DNA of 64,000 nucleotides from contig NZ_JAHOPB010000001.1 of NCBI RefSeq assembly GCF_019039055.1, positions 1,054,001 to 1,118,000 on the forward strand. Reading direction: 5' to 3'. Below, piece by piece: positions 24,994 to 33,245 of the stretch. The number at the start of each line of letters is the position of its first letter. Within the stretch, counting starts at the first letter, position 1. Source of the stretch: Reyranella humidisoli. GTDB taxonomy: Bacteria; Pseudomonadota; Alphaproteobacteria; Reyranellales; Reyranellaceae. A model generated the notes under the pieces. It was not told where the DNA came from. It searched no databases and worked only from the letters and a program-made list of their open reading frames with translations. The position numbers were made by a program, and so were the translations under genes.

Positions 24994-25012
24994 CGTGGCA
25001 TGGCGCTTGCTG

Positions 25013-25037
25013 CCCGGGCCACGCTGACTGGCCCGGG
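25013..25037 (+). other. Intergenic 9-bp hairpin before the solute receptor gene
   Basis: CCCGGGCCA pairs with TGGCCCGGG around a 7-nt loop, 19 bp after the aminotransferase stop and 18 bp before the next start. No T-run follows, so it is more likely an mRNA stabiliser or processing site than an intrinsic terminator. Confidence 0.5.
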
Positions 25038-25055
25038 AGTCCGGAGGGGAGAGAG

Positions 25056-26627
25056 ATGATGATCCGTCGTTCATGGAAACTGGCCGCGGTGGCTGCCGCC
25101 GCTTTGCTCGGGCCGGTGTCGGTACAGGCGCAATCGACCCTCAAGGTGGCGCCGGAGACGCTGAGCCGCGTCCTCGATCCGCACTTCACCACCTCCTTCA
25201 CCACGCGCGACCTGGGATACCTGATCTACGACACGCTGTTCGCGGTCGACGACAAGTTCGAGCCGAAGCCGCAGATGGTCGAAAGCTATGCGATCAGCGG
25301 CGACAAGCTCACCTACTCGTTCGTGCTACGGCCTGGCCTGAAATGGCATGACGGCCAGCCGGTCACGGCGGCGGACTGCGTCGCCTCGATCCAGCGCTGG
25401 GCCTCGCGCGACAGCATGGGCCAGACCCTGACCAGGTTCACCGCCTCGCTGGAGGCGACCGACGCCAACACGATCAAGCTGGTGCTGAAGGAGCCCTACG
25501 GCCTGGTGCTCGACAGCCTCGCCAAGATCGGTGCGCCCGTGCCGTTCATGATGCCGGAGCGGATCGCGAAGACGCCGGGCAGCGAGCAGGTAAAGGAGAT
25601 CGTGGGCTCCGGCCCCTACAGGTTCCGCGCCGACCTGCATGAGCCGGGCGTAAAGATCGTCCTCGACAAGTTCGCCGACTACAAGCCGCGCAGCGAGCCG
25701 CCCAACTGGGCCTCCGGCGGCAAGATCGCGAAGATGGACAGGGTCGAGATGCTGGGCATGCCCGACGCGCAGACGCAGGTGAGCGCGCTGATCCGTGGCG
25801 AGGTCGACTATCTCGAACGCGTGCCGGCCGACCTGCTGCCGCTGTTCGACGCGAAGTCCGGCGCCAAGGCCGAGGTCGTGAGCAAGTTCGGCTTCCAGGC
25901 GATCATGCGCATGAACCACCTGCAGCCGCCGTTCGACAATCTGAAGGTGCGGCAGGCGATCGCCCGCGCGGTCGACCGCTCGATGTACGCCGCCGTCGTC
26001 GCCGGCGACCCGAAGTTCGCCACCGACTGCGCCGCCATGTTCGGCTGCGGCATGCCTTACGAGAGCAAGGACGGCATCCCCTCTTTCGACATGGCGGCCG
26101 CCAAGGCCATGCTGAAGGAAGCCAATGTCGACATGTCCAAGCCGCTGGTGATGCTGCACGTCGCCAACGCGCCGGGTATCGCCGCGCTGGGCAACGTCAC
26201 GCGGCAGGTGCTGGTCGATCTCGGCTTCAAGGTCGACATGGTGTCGATGGACTTCCAGACCTTCGCCACGCGTCGGCTCAACACCGGCGCCGTCGACAAG
26301 GGCGGCTGGAACCTCGCCCATACGACGAACTCCGTGCCCGACCAGGGCAACCCCCTCAGCAACCCCTTCCTGGTCGCGTCGGGACCGCCCGCTTCCGCCT
26401 GGGGCTGGCCGACCGATCCGAAGACCGACGAGCTGCGCCTCAAGTTCGCCACCGCCCCCGGCGAAGCCACCCGCAAGACCATCGCCAACGAGATCCAGGC
26501 CCGCGCCTACGAGCAGGTCCTCTACCTGCCGCTGGCGCAGTTCACGACGCCGTCGGCCTGGCGCAACAATCTCGAAGGCGTGCTGAAGTCGCCGGTGATG
26601 CTGCTCTACAACATCGAGAAGAAGTGA
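25056..26627 (+). CDS. ABC transporter substrate-binding protein (peptide/family 5)
   Basis: 523 residues with a signal peptide (MMIRRSWKLAAVAAAALLG, cleavage near QAQS). The SBP_bac_5 pattern includes VLDPHFTTSFTTRDLGYLIY, YSFVLRPGLKWHDGQPVTAA, GSGPYRF and DNLKVRQAIARAVDRSMYAA. It captures peptides or other solutes in the periplasm for an ABC importer. No permease or ATPase gene is adjacent, so it is an orphan receptor; GGAGGGGAGAG sits before the ATG. The adenosine deaminase-like gene follows 11 bp after the stop. Confidence 0.92.
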   Translation: MMIRRSWKLAAVAAAALLGPVSVQAQSTLKVAPETLSRVLDPHFTTSFTTRDLGYLIYDTLFAVDDKFEPKPQMVESYAISGDKLTYSFVLRPGLKWHDGQPVTAADCVASIQRWASRDSMGQTLTRFTASLEATDANTIKLVLKEPYGLVLDSLAKIGAPVPFMMPERIAKTPGSEQVKEIVGSGPYRFRADLHEPGVKIVLDKFADYKPRSEPPNWASGGKIAKMDRVEMLGMPDAQTQVSALIRGEVDYLERVPADLLPLFDAKSGAKAEVVSKFGFQAIMRMNHLQPPFDNLKVRQAIARAVDRSMYAAVVAGDPKFATDCAAMFGCGMPYESKDGIPSFDMAAAKAMLKEANVDMSKPLVMLHVANAPGIAALGNVTRQVLVDLGFKVDMVSMDFQTFATRRLNTGAVDKGGWNLAHTTNSVPDQGNPLSNPFLVASGPPASAWGWPTDPKTDELRLKFATAPGEATRKTIANEIQARAYEQVLYLPLAQFTTPSAWRNNLEGVLKSPVMLLYNIEKK

Positions 26628-26638
26628 GGAGCGCCACC

Positions 26639-27706
26639 ATGGCGAAGGCCGTTGCCGAAGATTACCTGCGGCGCATCCCCAAGGCCGAGTTGCACTGCCA
26701 CATCGCCGGCACGTTGCGCGCGACCACGGTCGCCGAGCTGGCGAAGAAGTACGGCCTGCCGCTGCCGCGGCCGGCGGAGCAGCTCTACCAGTGGCCCAAC
26801 TTCGACGGCTTCCTCGAGATCCTGCGGCTCTCGGCACTGGTGCTGCGCACGCAGGAGGATTTCAGCCGCGCCGTCTATGAATACTGCGAGGACGCGCAGC
26901 GTGACGGCAACCTGCGGCACGTCGAGTTCTTCTTCAATCCCGACTACTTCTATCCCAACGGCATCGACTATCCGTCGATGGTGGCCGGCATGGCCGACGG
27001 CGTGGAGCGGGTGGGACGCGCCTTCGGCATCTCGGCCCGGCTGATCTGCTGCATCGACCGCTCGATCAACTCGCCAGCCCAGGCCGTCGAGATCGTCGAG
27101 ACCGCGCTCGCAAATCCGCACGAACTGGTCATCGGCATCGGGCTCGACGGCAACGAGAGCGTCGGCCCGCCGGCCCTCTTCGCCGAGGCCTATGCGCGCG
27201 CCCGCAAGGGTGGCCTGCGCTGCACCGCGCATTGCTGCGAGGATTACCTCACGCCGCTGGAAGCGCCGCCGACCAACTACCTGATCTGCCGCGACGTGCT
27301 GCGCTGCGACCGCATCGATCATGGCTACAACATGCTGGCCTCGGACTATGTGATGGCCGAGGCGCGCAAGGACGGGCTCTACTTCACGCCCTGCGCCTGG
27401 ACCAGCCTGCTGCACAATCGCCCGCACCGGCCGCAGCGCATCCGGCGCATGGTCGAGGCCGGATTGAACGTCACGATCAACACCGACGACCCGGCGATGT
27501 TCGGCACCAATCTCGGCCACGGCTTCATCACGTTGTTCGAGACGATCGGCTGGGGCCCCGACAAGGCCCGGATGTTCAGCCTGAATTCGGTCGAGGGCTC
27601 GTGGCTCGACGAGAGCGACAAGGCGAGGCTGCGGATCGACTTCCGCCGCCAGATCGCCGCGCTGGACAAGGAGTTCGGCTACGAGAACAAGCCGATGCCG
27701 GTCTGA
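26639..27706 (+). CDS. Adenosine deaminase-family amidohydrolase
   Basis: 355 residues of the ADA TIM-barrel family. Metal ligands appear in KAELHCHIAGTL (HxH), a later TAHCCEDY (H with catalytic-type E), CDRIDHGYN and INTDDPAMFGTNL (two aspartates). Canonical adenosine deaminases have HAGE where this protein has HCCED, so the substrate may be another purine or an aminopurine-like compound. The frame allows an earlier start at 26624, but GAGGA precedes ATG 26639. It forms a unit with the upstream solute receptor. Confidence 0.85.
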   Translation: MAKAVAEDYLRRIPKAELHCHIAGTLRATTVAELAKKYGLPLPRPAEQLYQWPNFDGFLEILRLSALVLRTQEDFSRAVYEYCEDAQRDGNLRHVEFFFNPDYFYPNGIDYPSMVAGMADGVERVGRAFGISARLICCIDRSINSPAQAVEIVETALANPHELVIGIGLDGNESVGPPALFAEAYARARKGGLRCTAHCCEDYLTPLEAPPTNYLICRDVLRCDRIDHGYNMLASDYVMAEARKDGLYFTPCAWTSLLHNRPHRPQRIRRMVEAGLNVTINTDDPAMFGTNLGHGFITLFETIGWGPDKARMFSLNSVEGSWLDESDKARLRIDFRRQIAALDKEFGYENKPMPV

Positions 27707-27717
27707 GTCTCAAGTCG

Positions 27718-27844
27718 CCTCCCCATTCAGATGGGGAGGTGGCGCGCTCATAGCGCGACGGAGGGGTCATACTGTGCGGCGGCCGGGGAATTTGACCCCT
27801 CCGCCGCTGTAAGACAGCGGCACCTCCTCATCTGAATGGGGAGG
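27718..27844. repeat. Pair of palindromic units, tails inward, 23-bp spacer
   Basis: Unit 27718-27769 (head CCTCCCCATTCAGATGGGGA, tail GGAGGGGTCA) faces unit 27793-27844 in inverted orientation. The spacer is 23 bp. Each unit also has a small variable hairpin (GCGCGCTCATAGCGCG; CCGCTGTAAGACAGCGG). This is an empty version of the arrangement that holds a DUF559 gene at 57753-58239. Confidence 0.85.
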
Positions 27845-27856
27845 CAAATCTCACTC

Positions 27857-28519
27857 CTATTCCGCCGCGACGCCCAGCCCGATGGGGCACGACACGCCGG
27901 TGCCGCCGAGGCCGCAATAGCCGCCGGGGTTCTTGGCGAGATACTGCTGGTGATAGTCCTCGGCGTAGAAGAACGGCGGAGCATCGACGATCTCGGTCGT
28001 GATCTTGCCGTAGCCCTTGCGGGCGAGCTCCCGCTGGAAGACGGCGCGCGAAGCGACCGCCTGCTGCTTCTGCGTCTCCGAGAAGGTGTAGATGCCCGAG
28101 CGATACTGGGTGCCGACATCGTTGCCCTGGCGCATGCCCTGGGTCGGATCGTGACTCTCCCAGAACAGGCGCAGCAGCGCCTCGTAGGAGGTCTTCGCCG
28201 GGTCGAACCAGACCGTCACCACCTCGTTATGTCCGGTGTAGCCCGAGCAGACTTCCTCGTAGGTCGGGTTGGGCGTCAGGCCCGCGGCGTAGCCCACCGC
28301 GGTCGCATAAACGCCCGGCGCTTCCCAGAACACGCGCTCGGCGCCCCAGAAGCAGCCCAGGCCGAACATCGCCTGCTCAAGCCCGGCGGGAAACGGCGGC
28401 TGGATGCGGGTGCCGGTGACGTAGTGCATCACGGGAATCTCGAAGTCCGGCGACGGGCGGCCCGGCAGCGCCCGGTCGGCGGTCGGCAACTCGGTCTTCT
28501 TGCGCAGAATTCGCCACAT
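27857..28519 (-). CDS. msrA: Peptide methionine sulfoxide reductase MsrA
   Basis: 220 residues. The active-site motif is [16 protein letters not shown] with the catalytic Cys, followed by [33 protein letters not shown], the [20 protein letters not shown] block and [16 protein letters not shown]. It repairs S-oxidised methionine in the cytoplasm. ATG 28519 is chosen because the longer frame adds 48 residues unlike the family. The extra N-terminal 50 residues ([17 protein letters not shown]) are typical of the longer MsrA form. Confidence 0.95.
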   Translation of the reverse strand: MWRILRKKTELPTADRALPGRPSPDFEIPVMHYVTGTRIQPPFPAGLEQAMFGLGCFWGAERVFWEAPGVYATAVGYAAGLTPNPTYEEVCSGYTGHNEVVTVWFDPAKTSYEALLRLFWESHDPTQGMRQGNDVGTQYRSGIYTFSETQKQQAVASRAVFQRELARKGYGKITTEIVDAPPFFYAEDYHQQYLAKNPGGYCGLGGTGVSCPIGLGVAAE

Positions 28520-28611
28520 GGCGCGGCTCCTGGTGCTTTCGACGGCTGGTGCCCGGCCAATATGGCCATACAATGCCGCCGAATCGAGAGGCCATCCGGG
28601 GGAAGCCGCCA

Positions 28612-28998
28612 ATGCCCGTATTCTTCGTCTGTGCCGGGTTGCTCGGCCTCCTGGCCGCAGCACTCACGGTGAATGTCGGCCTGATGCGCGGCCGCAAGCG
28701 GATCAACCTGGGCGACAATGGCGATGCCGAGATGCAGGCGGCGGTGCGCGCGCACGGCAACCTGATGGAGTTCGCACCGCTCTGCCTGCTGATGATCTAC
28801 ATGGCGAGCGACTTCTACAGCTTCCGCATGGTGGCGGGACTTTCGGTGGTCCTTCTGGTCGCCCGCATCCTGCACGCGGGCGGCATGCTGGGTTTCATCC
28901 CGAAGGGCCGCCTGCTGGGCACCCTGGCGACCGTCCTGGTCCTCGGCGTATCCGCCATTCTGCTCGCCATCGCCGGCCTGGGCCTCAAGCAGTACTGA
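28612..28998 (+). CDS. MAPEG-family membrane protein
   Basis: 128 residues with four hydrophobic helices. The [20 protein letters not shown] and [17 protein letters not shown] segments match the E-N-x-P/N type signature of the MAPEG glutathione-transferase-like superfamily. ATG 28612 with a GGGGGAAG site 6 nt upstream is chosen over ATG 28549. It may conjugate or reduce lipid-derived substrates with glutathione in the membrane. It is divergent from msrA and followed 25 bp later by the acyltransferase gene. Confidence 0.85.
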   Translation: MPVFFVCAGLLGLLAAALTVNVGLMRGRKRINLGDNGDAEMQAAVRAHGNLMEFAPLCLLMIYMASDFYSFRMVAGLSVVLLVARILHAGGMLGFIPKGRLLGTLATVLVLGVSAILLAIAGLGLKQY

Positions 28999-29023
28999 CG
29001 CGGGAACGGCGGGGAAGCCGGAC

Positions 29024-30430
29024 ATGGGCGAGCCCGTCACCATTCCGCTCTGGCTGTTCGTCGCGATCATGGCGTTCGCGCTCTGGTCGCTGCTCGACCG
29101 GCTGCTGATCCCGAGCGGCCGCTGGTTCCTGAGGCGCCGGCTCAACCGGCTGATCGACCGCGTGAACCGCCGGCTCGCCGTCGAGATCAAGCCGTTCCAG
29201 CTCACCAAGCGCCAGGTGCTGATCGACCGGCTGATCTACGATCCGCAGGTGGTGGCCGCGGCCAACGAGCACGCGCGCACCCACAACGTGCCGCGCGAAG
29301 TCGCGATGACGGAAGTCCATCGCTACGCGCGCGAGATCGTGCCGACCTTCAACGCCTACGTCTATTTCCGCGTCGGCTACTCGATCGCCCGCGCCGTCGC
29401 GCGCTTCCTCTATCGCGTGCGCCTGGGTTACGCCGACGAACGCACGCTGGCCGGCGTGTCGCCCGACACGACCGTGGTCTTCGTGATGAACCACCGCAGC
29501 AACATGGACTACGTGCTGGTGGCCTTCCTGGCCGCCGAGCGCACCGCGCTCTCCTATGCCGTCGGCGAATGGGCGCGCATCTGGCCGCTGCAGCAGCTCA
29601 TCCGTTCGATGGGCGCCTATTTCGTGCGCCGCAACTCCGACAGCCCGATCTACCGGCGCGTGCTCGAACGCTACGTCCACATGGCGACCGAGGCCGGTGT
29701 CGCGCAGGCAATGTATCCCGAAGGCGGCCTGTCGCGCGACGGCCGCCTGCGCGAGCCCAAGCTCGGCCTGTTCGACTACATGCTGAAGTCGTTCGATCCC
29801 ACGGGCACGCACGACATCGTCTTCGTGCCGGTGGCGCTGAACTACGACCGCGTTCTGGAGGACCGCACCTTGCTGCGCTCGCTCGACCGGGAAGCGCCCC
29901 GGCGCGGGGTCTGGTACGCGACGCGCACGGCGATGGGTTTCTGGGCAAGCCAGGTCTGGCTGATGCTGCGGGGAGATTGGTTCCGCTTCGGCTATGCCTG
30001 CGTGAATTTCGGCGCACCGATCTCGGCGCGCGACTGGCTCGCGACAAATGGTGGCGACCTGCGCGCCCTCGACAAGGACCAGCGCTTCGAGGCGATCGGT
30101 CGGCTGGCGAACGATGTGATGGGGGAGATCGCCCGTCTCGTGCCGGTCCTGCCCGTATCGCTGATCGCGACGGTGCTGCTCGAAGCCGAGCGGCCGCTCG
30201 ACGAACTCGAACTCAAGGTCAGGGCCTCGGAGCTGGTCGCGCATTTCGAAGGCCGCGGGGCCAAGCTCTATCTGCCGCGCGGCGATCGCGACTACGCCTT
30301 CCATGTCGGGCTGCGCATGCTGTCGCTGCGTCATCTCGTCGAGGAGAGCGGCGAGGGGCTTTTTTCGGTGGTGGCAACCGAACGGCCTGTTCTTGCTTAT
30401 TATGCCAACGCCATTGCTCACCTGCGTTGA
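29024..30430 (+). CDS. PlsB-like glycerol-3-phosphate acyltransferase
   Basis: 468 residues. An N-terminal helix (IPLWLFVAIMAFALWSLLD) anchors it in the inner membrane. The acyltransferase domain has VVFVMNHRSNMDYVLVAF (H-x4-D block I), SMGAYFVRRNSDSPIYRRVL (block II), AMYPEGGLSRDGRL (block III) and IVFVPVALNYDRVLEDRTLL (block IV). It probably acylates glycerol-3-phosphate as the first step of phospholipid synthesis. It is shorter than E. coli PlsB (about 800), as is usual in this group. The BrkB gene starts 2 bp after its stop. Confidence 0.85.
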   Translation: MGEPVTIPLWLFVAIMAFALWSLLDRLLIPSGRWFLRRRLNRLIDRVNRRLAVEIKPFQLTKRQVLIDRLIYDPQVVAAANEHARTHNVPREVAMTEVHRYAREIVPTFNAYVYFRVGYSIARAVARFLYRVRLGYADERTLAGVSPDTTVVFVMNHRSNMDYVLVAFLAAERTALSYAVGEWARIWPLQQLIRSMGAYFVRRNSDSPIYRRVLERYVHMATEAGVAQAMYPEGGLSRDGRLREPKLGLFDYMLKSFDPTGTHDIVFVPVALNYDRVLEDRTLLRSLDREAPRRGVWYATRTAMGFWASQVWLMLRGDWFRFGYACVNFGAPISARDWLATNGGDLRALDKDQRFEAIGRLANDVMGEIARLVPVLPVSLIATVLLEAERPLDELELKVRASELVAHFEGRGAKLYLPRGDRDYAFHVGLRMLSLRHLVEESGEGLFSVVATERPVLAYYANAIAHLR

Positions 30431-30432
30431 AC

Positions 30433-31302
30433 ATGATCACCACGCTCTGGCGTATCGCCTACGAGGCCGGCTACGGCTATTTCACGAACCGGCTGTCGAC
30501 CTCGGCCGCGGCGATGGCGTTCTATACGATGTTCGCGCTGGGCCCGATCATGATCTTCACCATCGCCATCGCCGAGCCGTTCGTCGGCCGGATGATGGCG
30601 CAGGAGGCGATCTTCGACGCGCTGGGCACGCTGGTGGCGCAGGACCAGCTGCGCACCATCCGGCGCTTCGCCTCGGAGGACCTGTTCCGCGGCGGCGGCA
30701 TCGCGGCCCTCGCCGGCGCGGCCGTGCTGCTCTACACGGGCACGCGCGTCTTCGTCGAACTGGACGACGGCATCGATGCGATCTGGCGCGACCACAAGAG
30801 CCCGGTCGTGCACCCGGTGCTGGCCAGCCTGAAGTCGCGGATGCTCGCCATCCTGCTGATGATCGTGCTGGGCGTCCTGCTGATCGTCGTGATCCTGGCG
30901 AGTGTCCTCGTCTCGGCCTATGCCGGCGTGCTCGAAAGGTTTCCGGTGCTCGGCGTCTGGATCGGCCCCGCGATCTCGACCTCGGTGCACTACGGCCTGC
31001 TCTCCGGCTTCTTCACGCTCATCTACAGGTGGCTGCCGACCGGGGGCGTACCCTGGCGCTACGCGTTGATCGGCGGCGCGGTGAACGCGCTGCTGTTCGC
31101 CGCCGGCAACCGCGCACTGGTCTTCTACTTCGAGGTGACGCAGCTCACCTCGGCATTCGGCGCCACGGCGGGCTTCGCCGCCATCATGGTCTGGATGTAC
31201 TGGACCTCGCTCACCATACTGATCGGCGCCCAGGTCGGCCGCGCGACGCGCGACGTGCTGATCGACAATCGCGCGAGAGAGATGGTGGAGGGGGATCTTT
31301 AG
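30433..31302 (+). CDS. YihY/BrkB-family inner-membrane protein
   Basis: 289 residues with six or more helices. The start RLSTSAAAMAFYTMFALGPIM and the late YRWLPTGGVPWRYALIGGAV and ATAGFAAIMVWMYWTSLTIL are the UPF0761/YihY landmarks. Proteins of this family are proposed to be transporters but have no settled function. It begins 2 bp after the acyltransferase stop, so the two are probably co-translated and may both serve the envelope. Confidence 0.88.
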   Translation: MITTLWRIAYEAGYGYFTNRLSTSAAAMAFYTMFALGPIMIFTIAIAEPFVGRMMAQEAIFDALGTLVAQDQLRTIRRFASEDLFRGGGIAALAGAAVLLYTGTRVFVELDDGIDAIWRDHKSPVVHPVLASLKSRMLAILLMIVLGVLLIVVILASVLVSAYAGVLERFPVLGVWIGPAISTSVHYGLLSGFFTLIYRWLPTGGVPWRYALIGGAVNALLFAAGNRALVFYFEVTQLTSAFGATAGFAAIMVWMYWTSLTILIGAQVGRATRDVLIDNRAREMVEGDL

Positions 31303-31303
31303 T

Positions 31304-31514
31304 GTGTTCCAGTCGCAATGCCGCTGGCGGCATTGCGACTGGAACACGCTGGCGGGCGGCAGGCGCTGCAGCGTAGCGAAGCGCCGAGAGCCCGCGCGGT
31401 CCCGCTTGCGCACCATTGTCTTTTCTGCCCGGTGCGGGCTCCCGCGCCTGTGAAGGCGCTGCCGCCCGCCAGCGCTTCATGGCAATGCCGCCTGCGGCAT
31501 TGCCATGAAGCGCT
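31304..31514. repeat. Nested hairpin element: two perfect 21+2+21 palindromes plus outer arms
   Basis: Hairpin 31304-31347 and hairpin 31471-31514 are each a perfect 21-bp inverted repeat with a 2-nt centre and share GCAATGCCGC. A further arm pair, 31347-31362 with 31459-31474, lets the intervening DNA fold as a larger stem. The second hairpin runs into the stop of the hydroxyacid dehydrogenase gene. It fills the whole 210-bp gap; no ORF is evident. Confidence 0.85.
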
Positions 31515-32508
31515 AGAACATAGTAGCCAGCACGCGGTCCGGCGGCTTGTGGCCGTCGGCGAAGGTCTTGATGTTGATCAGGACCTTCTCGCCCATCTCG
31601 ATGCGGCCTTCGAGCGTGGCCGAGCCCATGTGCGGCAGCAGCACGACGCGATCGAGTTCGAGCAGCTTCGGATTCACCTGCGGCTCGTTCTCGTAGACGT
31701 CGAGGCCGGCGCCGGCCATCTCGCCGACCTTCAGCATGCGGACCATCGCGTTCTCGTCGATCACCTCGCCGCGCGCGGTGTTCACGAGAATGGCCGACGG
31801 CTTCATCAGCTTGAGGCGGCGCGCCGACAGGAGATGGAATGTGGCGGGCGTGTGCGGGCAGTTGACCGACACGATGTCCATGCGCGCCAGCATCTGGTCG
31901 AGGCTCTCCCAGTAGGTCGCCTCGAGCTCGCGCTCGATGTCGCCGTGGACGCGCTTGCGATTGTGATAGTGGATGGCGAGGCCGAAGCCGCGCGCGCGAC
32001 GCGCCAGCGCCTGGCCGATGCGGCCCATGCCGACGATGCCCATGCGCTTGCCCTGCAACCGCGCGCCCAGCATCGAGGTCGGGCTCCAGCCGGACCACTT
32101 GCCGCTGCGCACCAGCCGCTCGCCCTCGCCCATGCGCCGGGCCGTCGCCAGCACCAGCGCCATCGACATGTCGGCGGTGTCTTCGGTGAGCACACCCGGT
32201 GTGTTGGTGACGATGATTCCGCGCTGGCGGGCCGTATCCAGGTCGATGTGGTCGACGCCCGTCCCGAACGAGGCGATCAGCTTCAGCTTGGACCCGGCCT
32301 GCGACAGCAAGCGGCTGTCGATCCGGTCGGTGACGGTCGGCACCAGCACGTCGGCGGCTTTCACCGCCTCGACGAGCTGCGGGCCGGTCATCGGCTTGTC
32401 GTCGGCGTTGAGGCGGGTGTCGAACAGCTCCATGAGACGCGTCTCGATCGCGTCGGGAAGCTTTCGGGTGACGATCACCAGCGGCTTTTTCTTCGGGGTG
32501 GACGGCAT
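31513..32508 (-). CDS. D-2-hydroxyacid dehydrogenase (glyoxylate reductase-like)
   Basis: 331 residues. The NAD-binding motif is MGIVGMGRIGQALARRARGF, and the catalytic triad is seen as the Arg in NTARGEVIDE, the Glu in DVYENEPQVNP and the His in VLLPHMGSATLE. An N-terminal segment, IASFGTGVDHIDLDTARQRG, is also typical. It reduces glyoxylate, hydroxypyruvate or a similar 2-oxoacid with NAD(P)H. Its stop codon lies within the right-hand hairpin of the repeat element. Confidence 0.92.
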   Translation of the reverse strand: MPSTPKKKPLVIVTRKLPDAIETRLMELFDTRLNADDKPMTGPQLVEAVKAADVLVPTVTDRIDSRLLSQAGSKLKLIASFGTGVDHIDLDTARQRGIIVTNTPGVLTEDTADMSMALVLATARRMGEGERLVRSGKWSGWSPTSMLGARLQGKRMGIVGMGRIGQALARRARGFGLAIHYHNRKRVHGDIERELEATYWESLDQMLARMDIVSVNCPHTPATFHLLSARRLKLMKPSAILVNTARGEVIDENAMVRMLKVGEMAGAGLDVYENEPQVNPKLLELDRVVLLPHMGSATLEGRIEMGEKVLINIKTFADGHKPPDRVLATMF

Positions 32509-32670
32509 GTGAAAATGGGACCGGCGCTGGCTCGAGACAGTGACAAAGCCCGATTACCAAGTCCGCGCGCGTTTTGTCCAGCAACCGGGTCCATGGAAGC
32601 GCGCGCCGGAAAGTCGCGCCATTTCAAAGACTTGTCGCTGAATATGAAGATTTCAGGTATATAACGGCCG

Positions 32671-33210
32671 ATGGGAATTCGATCGTCGGCCCTGGTTTGC
32701 GGCTTCTCCGTTGCTCTGGCGGCGTTTTTATTGCCCCAGGCAGGCGGAAAACCTGCCCTCGCCGCGCCCGACAAGCCGACCGCCCAGCGCAAAGGCTCCG
32801 GCCTGCCGATCCCCCGCTTCGCGTCGCTCCGCTCGGACGAGGTCAATGTCAGGACCGGGCCGGGCTCCCGTTACCCCATCGACTGGATGTTCAAGCGCAA
32901 GGCAATGCCCGTGGAAATCGTCGCCGAGTACGAGAACTGGCGCAAAATTCGCGACTGGCAGGGCGCCAGTGGCTGGGTCCACCAGAGCCTGCTGAGCGGC
33001 AAGCGCTCATTCATCATCTCCGCCAAGACCACCAGCCTCTACAAGACTCCGGCCTCGTCCGCCGAAGTCGTTGCCAAGCTCGAACCGGAGGTCCTGGGCG
33101 AGATCCGCTCCTGCGCCGGCGACTGGTGCCGTGTGAAGGTCTCCGGCGTCAGCGGCTGGATCGAGCGCAGCGGCATGTGGGGCGTCTATAAGTCCGAGCC
33201 GATCAACTAG
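32671..33210 (+). CDS. Exported protein with two SH3-like domains
   Basis: 179 residues with a signal peptide (GIRSSALVCGFSVALAAFLL, cleavage near ALAAP). Two bacterial SH3 repeats follow: SLRSDEVNVRTGPGSRYPID to ASGWVHQSLLSG, and KTTSLYKTPASSAEVVAKLE to VSGWIERSGMWG. These domains usually bind cell-wall peptides. The protein resembles the widespread alphaproteobacterial DUF1058 family. It is divergent from the dehydrogenase gene, 162 bp away, and followed by the TonB-like pair. Confidence 0.9.
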   Translation: MGIRSSALVCGFSVALAAFLLPQAGGKPALAAPDKPTAQRKGSGLPIPRFASLRSDEVNVRTGPGSRYPIDWMFKRKAMPVEIVAEYENWRKIRDWQGASGWVHQSLLSGKRSFIISAKTTSLYKTPASSAEVVAKLEPEVLGEIRSCAGDWCRVKVSGVSGWIERSGMWGVYKSEPIN

Positions 33211-33245
33211 CGGCCGACCGGATCGCCTCGTAAAACGGGGTCACC

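Noticed and set aside
27718..27844. CRISPR-like array
   Set aside because: The repeats are paired palindromes in inverted orientation, not regularly spaced direct repeats; no cas genes are present.
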